This document shows positions 1 through 11,253 of a stretch of DNA of 64,000 bases, in pieces (the stretch's first letter is position 1; every line of letters starts with the position of its first letter). The notes under the pieces were generated by a model, which was not told where the DNA came from, searched no databases, and was given only the letters and a program-made list of their open reading frames with translations. The translations under genes and the position numbers were made by a program. This DNA comes from Chamaecyparis obtusa (Eukaryota > Streptophyta > Pinopsida > Cupressales > Cupressaceae): NCBI GenBank assembly GCA_027943335.1, contig BSBK01001572.1, positions 2,831,501-2,895,500 on the forward strand, read 5' to 3'.

Positions 1-490
1 TCCCTTTCTTGCATAACCATATAATGTCATGACAAAAAGCTTCATCACAATATCTTTTGCATTTATCTGATATTCATTTATGAATGCATAAAATATACCC
101 AAATGATCAAGTTGTGATTCACTACATATTCCATGATATTGGGGTAAAAGTTGTGCGAGTTCAGCAAGGGCACCCTTAGTGGGAACACACTAAAATCTTC
201 TTAAATCTAGTGCCCCCCATGGAACAAATGGTTCTTCGTGATACATGTTACTTTGAAAATTTGTACTATACGGATTCACCACCCTTTATCAAAATGAGAT
301 GAAATGAACTAAATTCTTACCTCCCAGTGGAGTCACTTCTTGAAACTTACACAGTCACCACCTCAATTGTTTTAAGGAAATTGTACACACTAAGATTGCT
401 TTTCCTAGTGGAATCTTTCTGGCTTTGAACATGACCAGAGCCTCTGAAACTGTCAGGTACTGACAATCTTCCCCAACAGAGTCGCCAATT
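1..490 (-). mobile_element. Internal 5' part of Tat-like element T0 (truncated by window start)
   Basis: Sequence lying left of a reverse-complement primer binding site, so it is the first part of the internal region of a minus-strand LTR element. I see no convincing coding frame; it is probably leader sequence. The rest of the element is outside the window, so its coding capacity, second LTR and target duplication cannot be judged. Confidence 0.6.
470..487 (-). other. Primer binding site of T0 (tRNA-Arg type)
   Basis: The plus strand reads TCCCCAACAGAGTCGCCA, the 3' end expected of a tRNA ending in GAGTCGCCA. Tat/Ogre-type Ty3 elements use such a tRNA, tRNA-Arg as I recall. It sits 3 bases from the LTR edge, and the same site is found in sense orientation in element B. 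Confidence 0.75.
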
Positions 491-2293
491 TGTTGGCTCC
501 TAAAATCACTAGATTTCTTCTTAGTAGTTTCGGGAAACCAATTGACGAATTCGACCTTTGTTTAGGTTGGATTCCTGCACTTTAGGTTAGTAACTAGGGC
601 GGGTGTACCCAAAAATGATAAATGACAAACTGCTAATCTAAGAACTTGGATCTAATATGTCTAATCTAAGATCAAAATTGAGAACTTAATCGATCGAACT
701 ACAACTATACTAAACTATCAAAATGCTAATAATATAATGAAATTAGGGTTAGAAAATTGTTAGAACTGTTAAAAATTGATTAGTAAACTAATTTGAAACT
801 TTGAAATCTAAGTCCTAATATAGATAACTTCTTCAAAATTGAAATGGGCAGAACCTGGAAACCAATAAATGAAAATGACATATACATCAACATGAACTGA
901 AGTAAAGACCAGTGCCTATAACATTGGGCAACAGAGTCCTGATAATCAAGTTGTACCCAGAGACAGTAAAAACCCTAGTAACCATTATAGACAACTTTGT
1001 TGAGTTTAACTCCGATATTTATAGACCAACCAACTACAGTTTGGAAGAATTTAACTAAAAACATATCCTAGGAGACCAGCAGTTTCATCACATATAATAA
1101 TTACCAAAATTTAAACGATCACATTAAAGGAGCTTAATAAATAAAAATTCATCCAATATAACGTAATTCATCAAAAAGCTACTTTTCAATATTAAAGAAT
1201 TTAAACTTATCTCTCCTCCAGTAATGTGATAATTATATTCAAAATTCAATCATCGGTTCACCAGATTCGCCCATAAAAGAAAATTACTCCATTATGTCTT
1301 TTATAAAAATTATGTTCAAAATTGTCCTCCAAAAAAAAATATTGCCCCCTAAAATAAAAATACCTCCCCTATTAATAAATTTCTAATGCCTTTTCAATGA
1401 AAGGACATACCCTTTCATTAATAAATAATAAAATAAAAACCTCCCATATACAAAAACCTAACCACTAACCACCCCCCAACCTAACTATTACAAAAATTAA
1501 ATAATCTTCTTCCCTCCTCATTCGTTCATTCTCGACAACAAATCCCCTAAAACACAAAAACACAAACCAAAAGTTAGTTGGTGAAAAATTAAAGATTAAA
1601 ACTAAAGTTAGGTTTAAAAATTAAATAAAACTAACAAATAAACTAAAAACTAAAAAATCAACTACTAAGAAACTTTAAAAAAACTTTAGGTTAGATAAAT
1701 TAAAACAATCATTTCCCGAAAGCAAATAAAACTTAAAACTAAAAACATTTTAAAAAACTTGAAACTAAAAACACAAACCACACAAAACTATATGATATAA
1801 CTTATAAATATTTAGGGTTAGCAAAAATAAAAAACACATAACCTAAAAAATTGCTGGCAAGAAAAATAACATAATAGGTGAAAATAAATAACATAGGGGA
1901 GAGGGAGAAAATTTACCCCTAATTATTACACAAAAAGGAGATAAAGGGAAAGGGAAGAAAATTAGGAGCAAGGAAATAGATTAGGGAAACTTGGTTAGGA
2001 TAGGTAGGATAAGACATTAGGGAAAAGGATCGGGTGGGAAGTCATGAGTTCAACTCCTTCCGCCCATCTGTTTGATCAAAATATAATATTTTTTACATTT
2101 ATATTTATATTTTCAATTAAACAAACATATTTATCCTTTTCACATCTTTAACTTTAAATAATAAAGTGCAATTTAAATGAATCATATTGTAATAATTTAA
2201 ATTAGCAAAAAAGGAATAATTAGAAATTAAAATCAATTAAACATAATTACATCCTTTTATAAAAATTTGGGACCGAATTTTTGGGCACCATCA
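491..2293 (-). repeat. 5' LTR of Tat-like element T0
   Basis: About 1.8 kb. In minus-strand sense it starts TGATGGTGCC and ends GAGCCAACA directly before the primer binding site. The right edge was chosen by the TG...CA rule only, because no second LTR is available. It contains a hairpin around 2025-2075 with GAGTTGAACTC in the minus strand, also seen in the LTRs of B. Confidence 0.6.
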
Positions 2294-2739
2294 CATTTAA
2301 CATTCAACTTCTTTACATTTTAGAACATGTAGTGTGTTTTTTGAGGATTTTACCAAATCAACTTTTAACATAAACCAAAAACACCAAACTGATATCTTGC
2401 CCTTGCAACATGACAAAATATTTGCATTTGACCATTAACTGCAAGCAATTGAATGATAAATCCACATACCTATATCTTTGTAAAATACTTGGAACATCAA
2501 AAAGATGGCTAAGTGGCTGCCACCATGATTTTTATCTACTGAATATGGGAAAAAAAACACCAAAAGGAATCGAATAGAAAACATGATTGGTCATTTCAGA
2601 GAGCATTTTATGATCAAATAAAATGCAATGCCTTCTCTTTCTCTCGATCAACTTTCACCCGCTCATTTTCTCCCAGTCCTTTTCTCTACAATCGAAATAA
2701 AAATGATTTGGCCATTTCAAAATAGTGAATCAATATCCT
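2294..2739. other. Unassigned AT-rich sequence
   Basis: No coding frame, RNA gene or repeat recognised between the T0 LTR and the NOG1 fragment. Confidence 0.5.
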
Positions 2740-2916
2740 TGAGCACAAGCACCAATAACATCAACTATTTTGATCTGTGGGTACCCTAATGTTGGCAAGA
2801 GTTCTTTTATTAATAAGATTACTCTGCAAGCTTGAAGAAGCGATATATTTTGGCAAATGAAGAGTGGAAAGATGATGATGTTCCAGAGATCATGGATGGA
2901 CACAATGTTGCAGATA
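2740..2916 (+). pseudogene. Fragment of a NOG1-type nucleolar GTPase gene
   Basis: NOG1 is a conserved Obg-family GTPase needed for 60S ribosome assembly in the nucleolus. Two pieces are readable. At 2764-2823 the frame encodes [20 protein letters not shown], with the G1 loop GYPNVGKS typical of NOG1. From 2832 a second frame encodes KKRYILANEEWKDDDVPEI followed by MDGHNVADRM, which resembles the part of NOG1 well after the GTPase domain. The segment between them (G2 to G5 and more, probably over 200 codons) is missing, and the two pieces are in different reading frames. The match ends near 2910, where the sequence turns into a palindrome. It cannot make a working protein. It is either a deleted retrocopy or a gene fragment moved by a transposon. 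The identification rests on memory of NOG1 motifs. Confidence 0.7.
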
Positions 2917-2919
2917 GAA

Positions 2920-3002
2920 TGGGAAGACATCTTTCAAGCCTGGCCCTGGATCCTTCAATAATTGGGGTAGGATCGAGACCCAGGCTAAAAGGATGTCTTC
3001 CT
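2920..3002. repeat. Imperfect palindrome directly after the NOG1 fragment
   Basis: The two ends, GGAAGACATC and GATGTCTTCC, are perfect reverse complements. The inner arms also pair in part (AGCCTGG with CCAGGCT, GATCCT with AGGATC). Total span is about 83 bp, with arms of about 35 bp. Confidence 0.6.
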
Positions 3003-3060
3003 TTTTGTTGTGGAATATAGGGTTTGCTATTGCAACAATGACAGACTGCGATGTACTTAT

Positions 3061-3251
3061 CACAACAGCTGAGAAACATAAATGTAGGCATCATGGTTAC
3101 AATTTTTTGGAGACACAACATAATTGAGTGCTATTCCCATATGATGCAAAGCAACCACTACTTTGCATCGTCTCAAAAAACCACTCAATTATGTTGTGTC
3201 TCCAAAAAATTTTGACCATGATGCCTACATTTATGTTTCTCAACTGTTGTG
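3061..3251. repeat. Near-perfect hairpin, 70-bp arms
   Basis: The left arm (3061-3130) and right arm (3182-3251) are reverse complements with about 3 mismatches in 70. The 51-base loop holds a smaller stem, GATGCAAAG with CTTTGCATC. This is too regular to be chance. It could be a foldback MITE, or an inverted duplication of the kind that can give hairpin small-RNA precursors. Confidence 0.8.
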
Positions 3252-3832
3252 TCCCAAGACCCCTTATGACCCTTTACAACCATTTACGATCCCTAAGAAT
3301 ACATCTTAGAGGTCTTAAAATGTCATAAAGGGTCATAAGAGGCTCCTAGGAGGGGCTAGGTGAGATTCCACCTTCACGTGGTTGGCCCTGTTAAGTAGAG
3401 AATGTTAAACTATTCTCGAAACAAAGAGAAGCTCAATAATTTAAGGTCTCAGTCCATAGAGATGTTGAAAAAATGACGAGAATCAATGATGGAGAGTTTT
3501 AAGATTCTGAGAAGATGTATATGGAGTGGAGGCCAGATTGAGTACCAATGAAGAGATGATGATTTAGTAACCTACATCTATAAAACCTTCACAATTATCC
3601 CTTCTTTGGCCTCCACTCATTCCTCTTCTCAAAAATGGTTATCTAGAAACTTTGGATAGTGTTTTCTCATCTATGCACGAAATGTACTAGTGATCATATA
3701 AAATTACTTTAGGCCTCCAGTATTGATGAGATGTAAAAGTGTAAAATGTTTTTGTGAGACTATGATCAATTTCTACAGTGTACATAAATGCAAGGCAGTG
3801 ATTATTCTCGATGATCGACAGGTAGCTAGGAC
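3252..3832. other. Unassigned sequence between two foldbacks
   Basis: No gene recognised. A short, locally repetitive stretch at about 3255-3350 contains several AAGACC/GGTCTT and ATGACC/GGTCAT words. Confidence 0.4.
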
Positions 3833-4280
3833 TAAAGATAACATAGCTCAAGAGACTATCATATGTTGTCTCTTTCTTTAGTCTATATTATTGACATAAT
3901 GTTTTACCTTTCATTAGCTCGTCAAATCTGGGGATTTGAAAGAATTTAATAGAATATTTTTGTGACAACATATATTATTTAAGTTGACGTTGCATGAATT
4001 TATCTACTTTGTGCACTTGTATACTATGAAGATGACAATAAAGAAGCATCTCCTCCCATGGAAATGCTTCTTTATTGTCATCCTCATAGTCTACAAGTGC
4101 GTGAAGTAGATAAATTCGTGCAACGTCAACTTAAATAATATATGTTGTCATGAAAATATTCTATTAAATTCTTTCAAATCCTCGGATTTAATGAGCTAAT
4201 GAAAGGTAAAACATTCTGTCAATAATATAGACCGAAGAAAGAGACAACCTATAATGGTCTCTTGAGCTGTGTTAACTTTA
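3833..4280. repeat. Large inverted repeat, about 215-bp arms
   Basis: The left arm 3833-4049 pairs with the right arm 4063-4280 at roughly 90% identity across a loop of about 13 bases. Landmarks are GATGACAATAAAGAAGCAT at the left inner end, its near complement at the right inner end, and AGCTCAAGAGAC at the outer end of the left arm. The structure suggests a foldback element or a locus giving long hairpin RNA. No coding sequence was seen in the arms. Confidence 0.8.
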
Positions 4281-4299
4281 ATGTGCCTATCCATCAATT

Positions 4300-4857
4300 T
4301 TTTGACAATTCATAATTAATTCTAATAGAAGCACTATGCATTCAACAGACAAAATTCAGAAAAAAATAATTTATGACATTTCGTGCAATAGTAATGCTAT
4401 ACGTTCAACAGGGAAACCTGTCAAAGAATAGTGTAGAACTGTTACTATTCTGACAGTTTAAATGTCGTAAAGAGAAAATATTCGATATAACTTTCGACAG
4501 TGAGGCCATATCATCGATAGGTAGATCTGTCAGAATATGATGCTAATTGTCAGTATTCTAATAGTTATACCATCAGAAATAATATGGTTCGACAGTCAGT
4601 TCTGAAAGAGATTGTATATTTCTGATAGGTCTTGTTATCGGAATTCTGATGGATGAACCGTTGGAAATGCCATTTCGAAGCTGTTGTCATTTGCATCTTT
4701 CCAACGTGAGATGGTGTCGGTAAACCAACAGGTAGGTCTTCTGTTGCAATCTTCTACGCAAAAATGGTGATGAACTCATGTGTTGAAATTCTGACAAATG
4801 AGTGTTGCAAATCTAACAAATGGCCATCAAAATTTGGCCCCAAATGTAGTAGTGTCT
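4300..4857 (+). mobile_element. Possible terminus of a CACTA-like DNA transposon
   Basis: The segment ends with GGCCCCAAATGTAGTAGTG, so the opposite strand begins CACTACTACATTTGG, as expected of a CACTA-type end. Many variants of TCTGACAG and TTCTGATAG in both orientations (4418-4700) resemble the subterminal repeats of that superfamily. I could not find the matching second end or a 3-base duplication, so the call is tentative. The large inverted repeat at 3833-4280 may belong to the same element. Confidence 0.35.
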
Positions 4858-5916
4858 ATTGCTGCCTAAACTATACAATTTTTTGATTGGTGCTAAGATT
4901 TACATAGGGATCAATGATAATAAAATGGATACATAATTACCTCTGTAATTACCTCATTAGACAAAATATAAAACATCATTATCACCAAAAATGATTTACC
5001 TCGATCATTGTGCCATTCCAAACTTGTATGTCATTCTTGGTTAACTCGGCAAAAGTTATTCTTGGCACTCAGCATTAATTGTACTCAGCATCGGTTGAAC
5101 TTCTCTATCACTCAATAATCACTGATATATGTAACTCAGCAACAAGTATAGTCTATGCATATTACAAACATATAGTGACCAAGACTTTACTCGGTAGTAC
5201 TACTGCTCGATAAGTATACAATACAAAAATTGGCCTTTAGAAAATGACTCGGTCGCAGTGATGACCGACCATCATTGCCTAGATATATGACTAAGTGTGA
5301 GACACTAATGGTCAACAAAACTATAGAGATCTACATATTGTTATTTCCAAAATTAAAATATGAAGTTATGGTGAGTGGGAAGAGGTTCGGTTTAAGAAAT
5401 CATCTCAAGAAGGATCGTTCTCTTATAAATTAACACTGAAATCACATATAACTCTTCCTAATCTCTAGTGAGCATAATCAGGACTTGTTAGGGTTGGAGG
5501 GGCATTACATCATCCCTCCCTAAGATTTGAATTACTCCTAGAAGTTGTAAATTACTAAGCCATTGATCATAAAGTAACAATATTAAAAAAATTTCTACTC
5601 TAGTCTCACATTGATGCATTAGGTAGAGTTTTCAACTCAAGAGTTAGGAGTTCTTTTGATAGAAAAACATATTTTAGGATTTCCCAAATGAAATTTAAAT
5701 AAAAAATTTATCCTCTAAATTAGATACAAATTGATATAGGGGTTATTTATTCTTAATGGGTATACATAAGGTACAATTCTCATGCTACTACCTTGTAAAT
5801 ATTTAATGCTAAAACCATTCAAATATTAAATTTGCCACATATATTAGCACATAGTTTTGTGAGTAACCTTTCAGATAACACATAAATAATTATCCTTTAT
5901 AGATCAAGTTACTTTT
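4858..5916. other. Old repeat-derived sequence with CTCGGT words
   Basis: No coding frame recognised. 5029-5275 carries scattered ACTCGG, CTCAGC and GACCGA words like those in the LTRs of A, C, D and E, so it may be a decayed LTR. The left flank of A shows no clear 5-base duplication with the right flank at 31820. Confidence 0.4.
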
Positions 5917-6822
5917 TGATGCAGAGGCATTCTAGGGTACTCGGTAAATTTGCATGGGAGGTGTCTTATTTGGCCAGTGTTACTTAGTTGTGGCCTTGAC
6001 CAATGGTCTCGGTCATTGTAGGAAGCTCAGTCGCTGAAGGAACTTAGTAATCTCTGGCACTCGGTGAAAGTGTTACTTGGTGATGTCTGCGGTGCTTGGT
6101 TGACACTGGTGCTTAGTGATGCTTGGCATGCTCGGTTATTTCACTATTGCTCGGTAGTTCTGGTTTACCAACTGGAGTTCTATGTATTTTTTTAGCCAAA
6201 TTGGTACATTTATTGGTGGTAGCTAGTGTTACAAGCCGACATGTTGAATTAAATATTTGTAAGGCTATTTTGAAGCCGACTTGTATTTCATTTAAAATTT
6301 GTTAGGGGGAGTTAAGGTTTCATCCAGCTAACTTTTGGATGATGATGACTATTAATAGGATGTTTGGGGTAGTTGTTAAAGGGACTGGCATGACTGGAGG
6401 ACTTAGTGAATCAGATCAAATGTTCTGAAAGCTAGAGTTGGCAAAGTTGTGGAAAAGATCTTGCATGATCTTGCAGATCAGATTGTTATCTAATTGTTTG
6501 TAGTTGCAGAGCTAGTGGTTTGCACACTTGGAGATAAGGAGATTGTTTGGAGGCTTGCAAGCTCAAGTTTAGATCTGACTTAGGGTTTCCATCAGTTGTT
6601 GATTATTTAGAGCTAAACTAGCTAAGTTTGTATTGGATCTATGTGGATCTTGAAGAACTTGTTTTTTTTGTAATTGACCCTAACCTAGAAGGCCTTACAT
6701 TCGGGCATGTTAATGAAAATTGAGTTAAAACATCTTGTTGTGTTGAGTTTTCCACTATGTAATTCTAAAGCTACAAGGATAGATTGTCCTCAATTGGATC
6801 CTCCCTAGCTTGGTCTGCATCA
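5917..6822 (+). repeat. 5' LTR of element A
   Basis: About 906 bp, from TGATGCAGAGG to TCTGCATCA, directly before the primer binding site. The first 260 bases are dense in CTCGGT/CTTGGT words at roughly 20-base spacing. Uninterrupted, it aligns through all three pieces of the 3' copy. Confidence 0.85.
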
Positions 6823-6824
6823 GG

Positions 6825-6836
6825 TGGTATTAGAGC
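6825..6836 (+). other. Primer binding site of A (initiator-Met tRNA type)
   Basis: TGGTATTAGAGC, one base different from the usual plant site TGGTATCAGAGC, 2 bases after the LTR. Confidence 0.8.
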
Positions 6837-7073
6837 GAGAGTTGATCTTGTGGAGTGAAGGTTGAACTAGCAAGGCTGATCTTGCAAAAGTTGATCTTGT
6901 TGGTGAAGAGATCGTATGATCTAGCTTGCAGATCTGAAGCACTAAACTTGTGGATCTTATCCTAGTTGGTTGTGCAAGGTGGCAAGTTGAGATCTGACTT
7001 GCATACAAATTGGAGATTCCCACAAGGTGGTCAGTGTAGGGTTTTTTGTAGAGGGTTTCTCTTATCTTTAAGG

Positions 7074-8783
7074 ATGCCTCCGAGAAGATTAGACCCTAGA
7101 GTACTTGAAAATCTTTGTGATACTATGGAATCTAGGATTATAGAGAAGGTGAAATCAGATTTCAGATCTAAGATGGAGTTGATGAAGAATGGCATGGTCA
7201 CCGAGATCATGAGAGTTGTTGCTGGTGTACCTTGGAATGTTGGTATTGAAGATTGTTATGAGGAAGTTGTTGAATACTTTGAACCTACTAGATCTAGTGG
7301 TGATGACTAGAGGGATAGATCTGGTGAAGATAGAACTACTCAGTTGCCTAGATCTAGAGCTCAGTTAAGTAGTAGTTACTGAATGGAAGTCTCTACTTTC
7401 TCTGGTACTTTGAAGCCTGAGAATTTGATTGACTAGATTGGTGAACTTGAAGATTTCTTTGAGCTGGAAGAAATTGAAGATCCTCTTTGGGTGAGATTAG
7501 CACATATGAAGTTGAAAGGACATGCTACTCTTTAGTGGAAAGAACTACAAAGAGATAGAGAAGATGAAGGTGAAATGAACATCAATTAGTGGAGGTTGAT
7601 GGTGACAAAATTGAAACCTAAGTTCATACCTTCTGACTATGAGCTTGACTTGTTTAAGCTGTAGAATCTAAAATAGAAGGATTTGTCTATTGAGGATTAT
7701 ACCGAGGAGTTCTACAAACTTACTATTCGGTCTGGATACCGAGAGCTTGGTAAGGAAAAGGTAGCTCAGTATGTGAATGGTTTGAGATTCAATATTCAAG
7801 ATGAGCTTGGTATGCTAAAGATTGATTATCTTGAAGATGTTTATCAGTATGCTCTGAAAGCAGAAGATAAGTTGAATAAGAAACAACATAGTAATCCCTG
7901 AGGGAAGGAAAAGATTGACCACTCGGTGAAGGATAAATTGACTAATGCAGAAGATGAACATAAGCCTATGGAACCGAAGAAGAAGATAGGTAGAGTTATC
8001 TTTAAAGGTACTTTCTATAACTGTAGAGAGGAAGGACACTGTTCTTTTGAGTGTACATAGAAGAAGCTTGGTGACCGATGAACTGCTATGGTGAATAAGA
8101 ATGAACCAGAATCTAAGAACTTGCTGCTTCGGTGAACATTACTCAGTACAAAGGAGGAACCTTGTTAGAGGAGTAACTTGTTTAGGATGCGATGCAAGTA
8201 TAGAGGTAAACTCTGTGATGTTATTGTTGATAGTGGTAGTACTGATAACCTTATTGCTGAGGACATGTTTCAGAAAATTGGGTTGAATAGAATGAAGCAT
8301 CCTTGTCCTTATAGGATCAGCTGGTTGCAGGATGTTCATGCTCTAGAAGTAAGAGAACAATGCTTTATTGATGTTTAGATTGGCTAGTATAAGGATCTTG
8401 TCTTATGTGACATTGTGAAGATGAATAGTTGTGATATATTGCTCGGTAGACCTTAGAAATATGATTGCAGAGCTATGTATGACTGTGTTAGAAATGTGTT
8501 TACTGTTGAGAAGGATGATAAGAAGTTTTCCCTGATGCCTTTATTGGATACAACACTCAATAGGAGAAGCCTGAGTATTGGAAGCTCAGTTGAGTTGGTA
8601 CATCCAGAGAAATTGAATGATTAGTATGGAGGATAGACCTGTGTGTTGTCAAGGAAAGACTTGAAAAGATAGAGAAAGCTAAAGTGGAAGAGTATGCAAA
8701 CTGAAAAGGTGGAGGACTTTTATGTAAAGAACTAGTTCAGGGTTTATGTGGTGAATCCTGGAAGATGTTCTTCTCACATATGA
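7074..8783 (+). pseudogene. Decayed gag-protease reading frame of element A
   Basis: One frame runs the whole length, broken only by in-frame stops. It starts MPPRRLDPRVLENL. A retrotransposon gag domain follows (around 7390-7890; motifs KLKGHATL, KPKFIPSDYELD, EDYTEEFYKL, AQYVNGLR). Next is a degraded CCHC knuckle near 8020-8050 (YNCREEGHCSFEC, lacking the first Cys spacing), then an aspartic protease with DSGSTDNL near 8228 and the CDILLGRP-like motif. The frame ends with a short tail, YVKN and VYVVNPGR, about 25 bases before the 3' LTR, so there is no room for RT. Most stops are TAG where C or D encode Trp or Gln. One TAG, at 7662 in KL*NLK, is shared with C. The gene is dead, but its frame is preserved. 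Confidence 0.8.
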
Positions 8784-8807
8784 ACATATTTTTGAACCTG
8801 GGGTGTT

Positions 8808-8893
8808 TAATGCAGGGGCATTCTAGTGTACTAGGTAAATATGCATGGGAGGTTTGTTATTTGGCCGGTGTTACTCGGTTGTAGCCTTGACCG
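8808..8893 (+). repeat. 3' LTR of A, first piece
   Basis: Matches the start of the 5' LTR but begins TAATGCAG instead of TGATGCAG. It is preceded by CCTGGGGTGT, the probable polypurine tract. It ends with GACCG (8889-8893), the target duplication of element B. Confidence 0.8.
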
Positions 8894-11163
8894 TGTTGAC
8901 ACTAAAAATTTTAGCTCTTAAAGGAATAGGACGTTAGGGAAGTATAATACATATTGGTCATATTTTATAAATCTCCTTTGATAAAAAGATTAAAATACAT
9001 AAAAGGTGTATGCTTTTATTGTTTCCACTCTCATATATTAGGTTGTAAATGTTTTATTTTATGCATATTTGTTTTTAGATATTAATAATTTTTAAAAATG
9101 GAAATATGTATAAAATGGGGCTAAAAAGGCCACCTATCTAACCTCTCACCCCTAACCAACTAGTCTACATTATTCTTCGAGAAGATTAGGGGAAAAGTAC
9201 TTACTTATCTTAATTGTATGTGCAGGTGAGAGATCAAAATAACCTTTCACGCAGGGAGTTATCTACCTCTTAATCACTTTTTGTAATAATATAATTATTA
9301 TTTATTTATATATTGTTTTAATGATAAAAGGAAAAAAGAATGGCGAGAGGGAGTTAAACACTCGACCTCTCGACCCATTCCTTCTTTCCTACATAACTAC
9401 CCAAATCTACCCCCCTTACCAACTACTCTACATTATTCTTCAAGAGTATATGTGTGAATAAATATATAAACATAAGATAATTATATTTCCTTCAAAATAA
9501 ATTATTAAACTAAATATTGTTAGTTAGGGAAAATGTTGGTATGTTATAATCTCTTGTAATCATTTTTTTTGTTTTACCCTAAAATCTTAAAATATATGAT
9601 AAGGTGAATTCATTTCTTGATATATATTTATTTGTTTGTATTTTGACCTAATTTCTTTTCTCATTTTCATGTTTTCACATATAGTTAACATTAATATTTT
9701 TAGGGTGAAAGAATTTTTATTATTAGTTAACTTTAATTGTGTACAATTTGTAAATTGAATTTTTCATATATTCTTAGGGTTTGAGTAATGAATAATTGTT
9801 TTTTTCCTTTTAATCTCAAATCCCTTAATGTAATTTTTTTCACCTTTTCTTTTACTTTAATTTTAGGGTGTTAGTAGTTTCATTTTACCTTTTTTTAGTT
9901 AATCTTTTATAGGTATGTTTTTAGGGTTACTTTTATAAGGTTAAAATTTAGGTTTCCCTAATCATATACATTTTTATCATTATATTGTCATTTTATATTT
10001 GAGATATCTATTAAGGTAATTATTTTATCTTAATGATTTAACCCATTAGTGAATAGTTTTTATTCTAGGGCTAAATCTATTTTACAGTGATTAGGTTTTA
10101 CTCTTAAGTAAGATCATTAATTTTCATTTTTCAAAACAAAATGATAATTACGAGCATAATGATTTATTTCTCTTATTATGATCCTTCATAATTTGATAAT
10201 TTTTGAGACTTAAATATAATTATATCTTTATTTTATGATACTTAGTTTAAATTAATTATTAATAATAAGTGGTTTTTAAGAATAACATCTTATATATTTA
10301 TTATTTATTTTATTTTATAACCTAACAATAAATATTTTTATGTGTGGAGGAAATATCAATATTGTTATATACAGAACACCAGGCATTATCAAATAAACTT
10401 GTACGGGAAATATTTTTAAACAACCATCCAACATTTGAAACCAGTGCATGCTTTTTATTCCAAAACCTTATGGGATACTATGAATCAATATATGTGGATC
10501 GAGTGATTATTTAGGCTTAATACAAAATCATTGTTCAAACTTCATCGATAATATCTTTTCCTCTGTGCTATTTTGATTTAATTCTTTGGATAAAGTATCT
10601 TTACTTTCTTTGAGATTTTTGATTTATTTTATTATAAAATTAAATAGGAATTGTAGAACTATGATCAATTGGTTTCTCATTGTTTATGGCTAAGTGTGCC
10701 TTTTGAATACTACAAAATTTAATTGGTTTGTCCTCTAAGAATTAAATTCCATTTGAATAAGTTGTCTTCCTGCTTAGTTTATTTTGTTAATTAATCATTG
10801 TCTTGAAGTGATCAATTTATCATAAATTTGTCTCCAAAGTTATATTTTTTGATTTAAATTAACACATTGTCGTTAATAGATTGAGCTTACTGAATTTTAG
10901 CATTGATCATCAATTAAAATAATTACACATAGTACTCATATTTAGGATAAGGAATAGGCACTGGTCTTTATTATAAATATTAGTTAAAATTTATTATTCT
11001 TTTTATCAAAGCAATTATTTACATTATTTTGTTTACAAAATCCATTCAGTTATCTAGGAAAGCTTATTAAATTTAGGCCTACCAGCCTTGGTTCAATTGA
11101 ACCAAAATTGCAGAGGCATCTGTTGTGCCTGTTAGTTGGTCCCAGCGTTTTTGAGCACCAACA
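8894..11163 (+). repeat. 5' LTR of element B
   Basis: Starts TGTTGACACT and ends GAGCACCAACA. Compared with the 3' LTR it lacks about 150 bp near 10425. It contains a hairpin at about 9340-9375 (GAGAGG...CCTCTC with inner GAGT...ACTC) that has a structural counterpart in the T0 LTR. Confidence 0.92.
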
Positions 11164-11166
11164 ATT

Positions 11167-11184
11167 TGGCGACTCTGTTGGGGA
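11167..11184 (+). other. Primer binding site of B (tRNA-Arg type)
   Basis: TGGCGACTCTGTTGGGGA, complementary to a tRNA 3' end TCCCCAACAGAGTCGCCA; 3 bases after the LTR. Confidence 0.85.
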
Positions 11185-11253
11185 CAGATTCAATTACAGA
11201 ATCTCTGGTTAAGTTATGAAGACTCTACTGGGAGAAAGATCTAGAATAGTTAG

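Noticed and set aside
1..490. Coding sequence in the left-edge fragment
   Set aside because: All six frames are short and none shows a retroelement motif; the position next to the primer site suggests leader sequence.
8101..8286. Plus-strand frame with many Leu and Val residues in element A
   Set aside because: Out of frame with the gag-protease frame, which continues through this stretch with DSGST.
9340..9375. tRNA gene or tRNA-derived SINE in the LTR of B
   Set aside because: Only a B-box-like core is present; no A box, acceptor stem or anticodon arm can be drawn.
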